Below, piece by piece: positions 8,776 through 13,067 of a stretch of 13,067 nt of DNA. A program made the position numbers and the translations under genes. How positions within the stretch are numbered: position 1 is the first letter of the stretch; each line of letters starts with the position of its first letter. Below the pieces are notes generated by a model. It had not been told where the DNA came from. It was given only the letters and a program-made list of their open reading frames with translations, and made no database searches. The stretch is from Pseudomonadota bacterium (GTDB lineage: Bacteria > Pseudomonadota > Gammaproteobacteria > Burkholderiales > Thiobacillaceae), in NCBI GenBank assembly GCA_021821425.1, contig JAKACL010000056.1, positions 1 to 13,067 on the forward strand. The letters run 5' to 3'.

Positions 8776-9309
8776 TCAATATCCTTCTGTGCCGAACTGT
8801 GCTTCGACCTTGAGAAACTCGGCATCGCCGAGCAGTTTCGAGAAATCCATGTCGCACCAGTCGGCGCCCGCCTCGTCCGAGTAATGACGGGCCGCCCAAG
8901 GATGCTGCGCCACCCGATCGCCGCGCGGCTGGAAGCGGCTGATGTTCTTCAGCCCCAATGTGCAGCGCACCAGCAGTGCCGCATTCATGCCGAAATCGTG
9001 GTGCGGAATCAGCAGCCGGCAATCCGCATGGTCGGGCGTCACGCCCTGGCCCATGAAATCGGAAAAATCGCTCACCGCGTACAGATTGCCGCGAATATTG
9101 GTGACGCCGCGAAACCAGCGGCATGCGCCGGGCACCCTGACGAGGGTCGGCACCGGGATCACCTCCTCGGTGTCCGACAGGCTCACCAGCCAGTTATCGT
9201 TCCCGACCTGAAATCCCAGACGGGAACCGCTGTTGTCGCGGCTGGCCGCAGCCTGCAATTGCTGCGAAAGCGTGGTCTGGAATTCGCGCAGGTTGAATTT
9301 CTTGGCCAT
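8776..9309 (-). CDS. pilI: PilI: CheW-like adaptor
   Basis: Cytoplasmic scaffold that couples the PilJ receptor to the ChpA kinase. It has 177 residues from MAKKFNLREF, close to the roughly 178 residues of the Pseudomonas PilI. A CheW-like fold is suggested by LGFQVGNDNWLVSLSDTEEVIPVP (31-54), WFRGVTNIRGNLYAVSDFSDF (65-85) and the ILLV-type strand ALLVRCTLGL (111-120). A longer frame starts at 9354, but those 15 extra residues overlap pilH and are Arg/Cys-rich. The ATG at 9309 lies 10 bases after the pilH stop, which suggests translational coupling; only a weak CGGA precedes it. The usual order pilH-pilI-pilJ supports the assignment. Confidence 0.93.
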   Translation of the reverse strand: MAKKFNLREFQTTLSQQLQAAASRDNSGSRLGFQVGNDNWLVSLSDTEEVIPVPTLVRVPGACRWFRGVTNIRGNLYAVSDFSDFMGQGVTPDHADCRLLIPHHDFGMNAALLVRCTLGLKNISRFQPRGDRVAQHPWAARHYSDEAGADWCDMDFSKLLGDAEFLKVEAQFGTEGY

Positions 9310-9319
9310 TTCGGTCCGC

Positions 9320-9685
9320 TCAGCCCAGCGCCTTGATTTGCGACAGCAGGTCATCCGGCTTGATCGGCTTCACCAGATAGGCCTTGGCGCCCTGGCGCAT
9401 GCCCCAGACCTTGTCGGTTTCCTGGCCCTTGGTGGTGCACATGATGACCGGGATATGCTTGGTCGCCTCTTCCTTGGTGATCATGCGGGTCGCCTGATAG
9501 CCGTTCATGCCCGGCATCACGACGTCCATCACGATCAGGTCGGGCAGGGTCTGCTTGGCCTGTGCGACAGCTTCTTCGCCGCTTTCGGCCATGCTGACCA
9601 GATAGCCGTTCTTGACCAGCAGTTCGGACAGGAAAAAACGTTCGGTGGGGGAATCATCCACAACCAGAATTCGGCTGATCGCCAT
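9320..9685 (-). CDS. pilH: PilH: single-domain CheY-like response regulator
   Basis: Stand-alone receiver of 121 residues with acidic pocket D10/D11, phosphoacceptor D54 (LIVMDVVMPGMNG), T84 and K106 (LVKPIKP). It has no output domain. In Pseudomonas, PilH opposes PilG and is linked to retraction or acts as a phosphate sink; the role here is inferred from that family. The start is well defined: AAGGAG sits 8 bases upstream of the ATG. It begins 23 bases after the pilG stop and is followed by pilI after 10 bases, so it belongs to the operon. Confidence 0.95.
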   Translation of the reverse strand: MAISRILVVDDSPTERFFLSELLVKNGYLVSMAESGEEAVAQAKQTLPDLIVMDVVMPGMNGYQATRMITKEEATKHIPVIMCTTKGQETDKVWGMRQGAKAYLVKPIKPDDLLSQIKALG

Positions 9686-9708
9686 AATCTACACTCCTTG
9701 AAAAACAG

Positions 9709-10101
9709 TCATGCCCTGGAACAGGCGTGCTCGCGCACCGCCGTCAGCAGCGTATCTTTGGTAAACGGCTTGGTCAGATATTCGTCCGACCCCACCATGC
9801 GGCCGCGTGCACGGTCGAACAGGCCATCCTTGGACGACAGCATGATCACCGGCGTGGTGCGATATTTGGCATTGCGCTTGATCAGCGAACAGGTCTGGTA
9901 GCCGTCGAGACGCGGCATCATGATGTCGACAAACACCACATCCGGGTCGTGGTCGGTGATTTTCGACAGCGCATCGAAGCCATCCTGCGCCAGGATGACC
10001 TCGCAGCCCGCCTGATTCAGGAAGATTTCCGCGCTGCGACGAATGGTGTTGCTGTCGTCGATGACCATCACCTTCACGCCTTTCAATGCTTCGTTGTCCA
10101 C
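9709..10101 (-). CDS. pilG: PilG: single-domain CheY-like response regulator
   Basis: First gene of the Pil-Chp operon, a receiver-only regulator that in Pseudomonas promotes pilus extension. Numbered from the GTG at 10113, it has D19/D20, phosphoacceptor D63 (VVFVDIMMPRLDG), Ser at the switch position (S93 in IMLSSKDG), and K115 (YLTKPF). There are two possible GTG starts. The one at 10101 gives 130 residues (MDNEALKGVKVMVIDDS) and has GGAGGG 4 bases upstream. The one at 10113 gives 134 residues but would place that same Shine-Dalgarno inside the coding region. The 10101 start is preferred and also matches the short N-terminus of known PilG. A terminator upstream (10216-10243) means the operon needs its own promoter between about 10115 and 10215; no convincing -35/-10 was found. 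Confidence 0.93.
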   Translation of the reverse strand: MDNEALKGVKVMVIDDSNTIRRSAEIFLNQAGCEVILAQDGFDALSKITDHDPDVVFVDIMMPRLDGYQTCSLIKRNAKYRTTPVIMLSSKDGLFDRARGRMVGSDEYLTKPFTKDTLLTAVREHACSRA

Positions 10102-10105
10102 ACGT

Positions 10106-10111
10106 CCCTCC
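10106..10111 (-). promoter_or_regulatory. Ribosome binding site favouring the GTG at 10101 for pilG
   Basis: Minus-strand GGAGGG, 4 bases upstream of the GTG at 10099-10101. It lies downstream of the first base of the alternative GTG at 10113, so it cannot serve that start. Spacing is on the short side. Confidence 0.6.
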
Positions 10112-10215
10112 ACCAGTTCCCGGGGCGTGCGACACCTGCCGCACCCCCTGCGTGGATACCATTACGGCAGCAGCCGGAGCTTCTTTAGTGGCGGGGGCTG
10201 CGGAGCTCACGCAAT

Positions 10216-10243
10216 AAAAAAGGGCGCGGCCGAAGCCGCGCCC
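10216..10243 (-). terminator. Rho-independent terminator of the exported-protein gene
   Basis: On the minus strand, GGGCGCGGC, TTCG tetraloop and GCCGCGCCC form a perfect 9-bp stem followed by T6. It sits 24 bases beyond the stop at 10268 and separates that gene from the pilG operon. Confidence 0.93.
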
Positions 10244-10267
10244 CTGATTCGCACCCGAACAGCGTGA

Positions 10268-11170
10268 TTACTGCCAGGCGTCGGCGGTCGATTTCTTGTC
10301 CGCGCCGGCGACCGCGCTCATGGTCTCGATGATGACGTTCGGCAGCGACGAAATGCGCATGAACTGGCCCATCCCCACGTCCGGGAAGGCCAGCGCGATA
10401 CGGAAACGGCCGTGCGGGGCGCCCACCTGGTTGCCCACCACGTACACCTCGTACGGCAGGCCGGCGACGTTGTCCTGCATCTCGATCTTTTTCAGCCATT
10501 CGCCGTCGCTGTTGGGGCCGTCGTTCATGGCCACGCCGAACACGGCCAGTTTGCGGTCCGGCATGACGATTTCATAGACCTTGCTGGTCTTGCCGACGCC
10601 CTTGGCCAGGTTGTCGCGGACGACCTTCACCGCGGCGTTGAAGCTGTCGTACTCGGCCAGCTTGTTTTTTGGCGAATCGACGCGTTCCATGCCGATCATG
10701 TAGCGGTAGCTGGCAAGATTGGCGGGCGGTTCGTCGCCACCCTGCGGCTTGCCTGCGCCCAGCGCGTCCTTCAGGCGTTCCTGCACCGCCTTGACGGCCG
10801 CCTCGCGCTTGTCGAAATCGCGGCGGAGATAGGCACGGGACCAGTAATCCGGATTGGTGTAGGCCACGCTGCCGTTGGCCTTCACCCCGACGCGAATCGC
10901 CGCGCCCAGCACCGCGTAGCCGCCGGTCGCGCCGACTTCGCGCAGCATGGCGTCATCGGTGGCCACCACCACGCCATGGCCCGCCAGGTCCTTGGGGAAA
11001 TACTTGCCCACCACCTTGAAGCCGGCGTTTTTGAGCTTGGCCTCGACCGCGCTCGCGACCGCCTGAACCGTCCCTGCCGGCACCGCATCGCCCTGGATAT
11101 AAGGGGAAACCGCCCATGCGCCCGTCGAAAAAACGAGCAGCGCCCACGTCGTTATGCTCCGCAAAATCAT
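10268..11170 (-). CDS. Exported protein of unknown function, possibly DUF302-like N-terminal region
   Basis: It has 300 residues. The N-terminus MILRSITTWALLVFSTGAWA is a Sec signal peptide with an AxA cleavage site after A20, so the product is probably periplasmic. AGGAG lies 6 bases before the ATG. Residues about 35-115 (VEAKLKNAGFKVVGKYFPKDLAGHGVVVA, then GVKANGSVAYTNPDYWSRAY) recall DUF302-type domains, which share a GFxV motif and a late YTNP-like motif; this is pattern recognition only. After a Gly/Pro-rich linker (138-150) a second region (about 154-285) ends with GRFRIALAFPDVGMGQFMRISSLPNVIIETM. No Cys is present, so there is no haem c, disulphide or lipobox. It is flanked by rubredoxin upstream (116 bases) and its own terminator downstream. 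No enzyme activity can be assigned. Confidence 0.85.
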   Translation of the reverse strand: MILRSITTWALLVFSTGAWAVSPYIQGDAVPAGTVQAVASAVEAKLKNAGFKVVGKYFPKDLAGHGVVVATDDAMLREVGATGGYAVLGAAIRVGVKANGSVAYTNPDYWSRAYLRRDFDKREAAVKAVQERLKDALGAGKPQGGDEPPANLASYRYMIGMERVDSPKNKLAEYDSFNAAVKVVRDNLAKGVGKTSKVYEIVMPDRKLAVFGVAMNDGPNSDGEWLKKIEMQDNVAGLPYEVYVVGNQVGAPHGRFRIALAFPDVGMGQFMRISSLPNVIIETMSAVAGADKKSTADAWQ

Positions 11171-11249
11171 TGTTGTCTCCTGATTATAATGACCCCTATC
11201 ACACCAGTCTGACCGTACTATTGACAGGGTAGCCCATGGGGCGGTCGCG

Positions 11250-11278
11250 ATTCTAGAGACAAACGCTCAATTGGGCAA
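11250..11278 (-). promoter_or_regulatory. Candidate sigma-70 promoter for the exported-protein gene
   Basis: On the minus strand, TTGCCC (-35, plus-strand 11273-11278) and TAGAAT (-10, 11250-11255) are exactly 17 bases apart. This is about 80 bases upstream of the ATG at 11170 and just beyond the rubredoxin stop. It is supported only by match and spacing. Confidence 0.45.
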
Positions 11279-11286
11279 GCAGGGGC

Positions 11287-11469
11287 TTACAAGGCCACCA
11301 TCTCGAAATCGTCCTTGCGGGCGCCGCAATCCGGACAGGTCCAGTTGATCGGCACGTCTTCCCAGCGGGTGCCGGGCGGAATGCCGTCGTCCGGGGCGCC
11401 GGCTTCCTCGTGATAGATGTAGCCGCAGATCAGGCACATCCAGCTTTTGTATTCAGGGGCGTCGGGCAT
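11287..11469 (-). CDS. rubA: Rubredoxin
   Basis: Small one-iron electron carrier of 60 residues, a typical length. The Fe(Cys)4 ligands are C12 and C15 (CLICGY) and C45 and C48 (CPDCGA), with the family's aromatic and acidic surface (Y17, W43, DDGIPPGTRWEDVP). It is cytoplasmic, with no signal peptide. No clear Shine-Dalgarno precedes the ATG at 11469, but MPDAPEYKSWMCLICGY is a normal rubredoxin N-terminus. It is divergent from thiD across 53 bases. Rubredoxins commonly serve oxidative-stress or oxygen-reduction partners; no partner is encoded in the window. Confidence 0.97.
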   Translation of the reverse strand: MPDAPEYKSWMCLICGYIYHEEAGAPDDGIPPGTRWEDVPINWTCPDCGARKDDFEMVAL

Positions 11470-11522
11470 GGCAATGAATGGAATCGGCTAAAATCAGGGC
11501 TCGATTCTAAAGCAGTGACGCC
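11470..11522. promoter_or_regulatory. Compact divergent promoter region between rubredoxin and thiD
   Basis: These 53 bases separate two divergent start codons and are clearly more AT-rich than the flanking genes. Plus strand: TAAAAT at 11489-11494 is a plausible -10 for thiD, about 28 bases before its ATG. Minus strand: TAGAAT in TTTAGAATCG (plus-strand 11505-11510) is a plausible -10 for rubredoxin. No good -35 is seen for either; those boxes would lie inside the opposite genes. No space exists for a TPP riboswitch. Confidence 0.4.
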
Positions 11523-12365
11523 ATGCCGCCTATTTTCACCCCCCAACCCACGCCGCCGCTGGTGCTCAGCTTCGCCGCGTCCGACCCGACCGGTGGCGCC
11601 GGCATCCAGGCCGACCTGCTGACGCTGGCCAGCATGGGTTGCCATCCGCTGTCGGTGATCACCGCGATCACCGTGCAGGACACCGCAGGCGTCGAGGAAA
11701 TCCTGGTGATCGACGCCGAATGGGTGGGCGACCAGGCGCGCATGCTGCTGGAAGACGTGCCCGTCGCCGCGTTCAAACTGGGCATGCTGGGCAGTCCCGA
11801 GTCGATCGCGGTCATTGCCGAAATCCTCGCCGACTATCCGGACATTCCGGTCATTCTCGACCCGGTGCTGGCGTCGGGGCGCGGCGACGAGCTCGCCACC
11901 GACGACATGATCGCCGCCATGCGCGATATGCTGATCCCGCAGACCAGCATTCTCACGCCCAACAGCCACGAAGCACGGCGGCTGGCGTTGTTCGAATCGG
12001 ACGAGGACGACATGGATCTGGCCGCCTGCGCCCGGCACCTGACAGATCTCGGTTGCGAATACGTGTTGATCACCGGCACCCATGAAAACACCCCGCGCGT
12101 GCTGAACAGCCTGTACGACGCCAACGGCCATGTGCAGACCGACGCCTGGGACCGTCTGCCCGGCAGCTATCACGGTTCGGGCTGCACGCTGGCCTCGTCG
12201 ATTGCCGCCGCGCTTGCCTATGGCCAGGACATGCCGGCCGCGGTGCGCGAAGCGCAGAATTTCACCTATGAAACGCTCAAGGCCGCATTCCGGCCCGGCA
12301 TGGGGCAATACATCCCGGAACGTTTCTTCTGGGCACAGGGGACCCAGACCGAGGGCAACGCGTGA
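11523..12365 (+). CDS. thiD: Hydroxymethylpyrimidine/phosphomethylpyrimidine kinase ThiD
   Basis: Phosphorylates HMP and HMP-P to HMP-PP, the pyrimidine substrate of ThiE. It has 280 residues, a ribokinase-like fold and is cytoplasmic. Visible family motifs are SFAASDPTGGAGIQADLL (16-33), the substrate-binding N-terminus; ITAITVQDTAGV (46-57); KLGMLGS (85-91); ILDPVLASGRGDEL (111-124); LTPNSHEA (144-151); LITGTH (182-187); and the anion-hole motif GSYHGSGCTLASSIAAA (214-230) with C221. The N-terminal extension MPPIFTPQPTPP is Pro-rich and short. No strong Shine-Dalgarno precedes the ATG, but the upstream divergent gene leaves no room for a longer start. thiE follows after 60 bases on the same strand, in pathway order. 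Confidence 0.96.
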   Translation: MPPIFTPQPTPPLVLSFAASDPTGGAGIQADLLTLASMGCHPLSVITAITVQDTAGVEEILVIDAEWVGDQARMLLEDVPVAAFKLGMLGSPESIAVIAEILADYPDIPVILDPVLASGRGDELATDDMIAAMRDMLIPQTSILTPNSHEARRLALFESDEDDMDLAACARHLTDLGCEYVLITGTHENTPRVLNSLYDANGHVQTDAWDRLPGSYHGSGCTLASSIAAALAYGQDMPAAVREAQNFTYETLKAAFRPGMGQYIPERFFWAQGTQTEGNA

Positions 12366-12425
12366 GCGCGGGACCTGAATGTCTCATTATTTGAATTTGA
12401 ATTTCCGCCCTACCTGATTTCAAAC

Positions 12426-13061
12426 ATGCCTGATTTTCCGGGTGGCCTCTACGCCATCACCCCCGAAACCGCCGACACCGAACAGCTGCTGACGCAGGTC
12501 GAAGCGGCATTGACCGGCGGCGTTGCCGCGGTGCAATACCGCGACAAGTCGGGCGACGTCGCCCGCCGCCACGAACAGGCGAGCGAGCTGGTCATGCTGT
12601 GCCGCCAATTCGGCGTGCCGCTGATCGTCAACGACGATCTGCGGCTGGCCGACCTGTGTGACGCCGACGGCGTACACCTGGGCCGCGACGACGGCAGCGT
12701 GCGCGAGGCGCGCATCATCCTCGGCAAGGGCAAAATCATCGGCGCCTCGTGCTACCAGGATCTGGCGCAGGCACACGCCGCAGAGGCCGCCGGCGCCGAC
12801 TATGTCGCCTTCGGCAGTTTTTTCACGTCGCCGACCAAGCCACAGGCGGCGCGCGCCGACGTCGCCCTGCTGCACGAAGCGGCCCGTGCGCTACGGCTGC
12901 CGATCGTCGCCATCGGCGGTATCACGCCCGCCAATGCACCGCCGCTGCTCGATGCCGGCGCCGACAGCCTGGCCGTGCTGTCGGCGCTGTTCGATGCAGC
13001 CGACATCCGCGCCGCCGCGCGCGCCTTGAATCAACTATTTGAGACGGAATCCGAACAATGA
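12426..13061 (+). CDS. thiE: Thiamine-phosphate synthase ThiE
   Basis: Joins HMP-PP (the ThiD product) to the thiazole phosphate to make thiamine phosphate. It is a TIM-barrel of 211 residues, the usual size, and cytoplasmic. Motifs: GLYAITP (7-13), VQYRDK (36-41) for pyrimidine diphosphate binding, LIVNDD (66-71) for Mg2+, DGVHLGRDD (81-89), GASCY (106-110), YVAFGSFFTSPTKP (126-139), VAIGGITP (161-168) and AVLSALF (183-189). All expected residues are present. The 60 bases after thiD are AT-rich with a short TTTGAA repeat and no recognisable Shine-Dalgarno, so a secondary promoter is possible. Its stop TGA overlaps the ATG of the next gene (ATGA at 13058-13061). Confidence 0.97.
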   Translation: MPDFPGGLYAITPETADTEQLLTQVEAALTGGVAAVQYRDKSGDVARRHEQASELVMLCRQFGVPLIVNDDLRLADLCDADGVHLGRDDGSVREARIILGKGKIIGASCYQDLAQAHAAEAAGADYVAFGSFFTSPTKPQAARADVALLHEAARALRLPIVAIGGITPANAPPLLDAGADSLAVLSALFDAADIRAAARALNQLFETESEQ

Positions 13062-13067
13062 CCCGCA
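13058..13067 (+). CDS. hemL: Start of a downstream gene, probably hemL (glutamate-1-semialdehyde aminotransferase)
   Basis: Only ATG ACC CGC A is visible (Met-Thr-Arg), overlapping the thiE stop by ATGA, with GGA 9 bases upstream. The overlap implies translational coupling. The hemL identity rests on remembered gene order (thiD-thiE-hemL is common in betaproteobacteria) and on the MTR start; the sequence alone cannot prove it. Confidence 0.4.

Noticed and set aside
6572..8884. Plus-strand open frame of 770 codons antisense to pilJ
   Set aside because: Same artefact: His/Gln/Arg/Gly-rich translation with no motif, fully opposite a clear receptor gene.
9689..10210. Minus-strand frame of 173 codons starting MSSAAPATKEAP upstream of pilG
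   Set aside because: After about 35 residues it runs out of frame through pilG and becomes Arg/His-rich; there is no ribosome site and no family resemblance.
10102..10215. Search for a promoter of the pil operon
   Set aside because: The region must hold a promoter because a terminator precedes it, but only poor sigma-70 matches (TTGCGT and ACTAAA with 19-bp spacing) and a 5-bp inverted repeat (10127-10144) are visible; no sigma-54 or sigma-28 motif was found. Too weak to annotate.
11183..11188. Perfect TATAAT on the minus strand just before the exported-protein gene
   Set aside because: It is only 12 bases from the ATG, so transcription would start inside the Shine-Dalgarno, and there is no matching -35. 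The 11250-11278 candidate fits better.
11221..11226. Plus-strand TTGACA resembling a -35 box
   Set aside because: No -10 at a suitable distance (GTCGCG there), and it would read antisense into rubredoxin.
12390..12412. Short TTTGAA tandem repeat between thiD and thiE
   Set aside because: Only two copies in AT-rich spacer; could be part of a promoter but there is no paired -10, so it is not called as a repeat or regulatory site.
1..13067. CRISPR arrays, insertion sequences, tRNA/rRNA genes, phage or defence genes
   Set aside because: Read for repeats, terminal inverted repeats and RNA-like stretches on both strands; nothing found. The window is ordinary core-genome content apart from the signals in chpA.

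Overview
The window (about 13 kb, GC-rich, tightly packed) looks chromosomal and betaproteobacterial, probably of the Thiobacillus/Nitrosomonadales type. This rests on gene content and order: a minus-strand chemosensory-pili cluster pilG-pilH-pilI-pilJ-chpA(pilL), then rubredoxin, and a divergent thiD-thiE followed by the first bases of what is probably hemL. The assignment is inference; no rRNA, tRNA, mobile element, CRISPR array or clear sign of transfer is visible.

Layout from left to right. (1) 3-704, plus strand: 3' part of an uncharacterised protein gene. It ends at a strong bidirectional terminator (704-740) shared with the convergent gene. (2) 751-10101, minus strand, transcribed from right to left: pilG and pilH (single-domain response regulators), pilI (CheW-like adaptor), pilJ (membrane methyl-accepting receptor) and chpA/pilL (a 1932-residue multi-HPt CheA-type hybrid kinase with its own receiver). 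Together these form a complete receptor, adaptor, kinase and two-output pathway that controls type IV pilus extension and retraction. No CheR-like (PilK) or CheB-like (ChpB) adaptation enzyme is present. (3) 10268-11170, minus strand: an exported protein of unknown function, possibly DUF302-like, closed by a textbook TTCG-loop terminator that insulates it from the pil operon. (4) 11287-11469, minus strand: rubredoxin. (5) 11523-13061, plus strand: thiD (HMP/HMP-P kinase) and thiE (thiamine-phosphate synthase), adjacent steps of thiamine phosphate assembly. The thiE stop overlaps the start codon of the next gene (13058).

The most unusual signals are both inside chpA. One is an uninterrupted A10 tract (minus strand, 4753-4762) at codons 596-599. 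Either direction of slippage there meets a stop within a few codons, which would release a roughly 600-residue N-terminal fragment resembling the stand-alone regulator FimL. The other is a perfect 14-bp inverted repeat with a 5-nt loop (3887-3919) in a low-complexity linker. Both are visible in the sequence; any function is inference.
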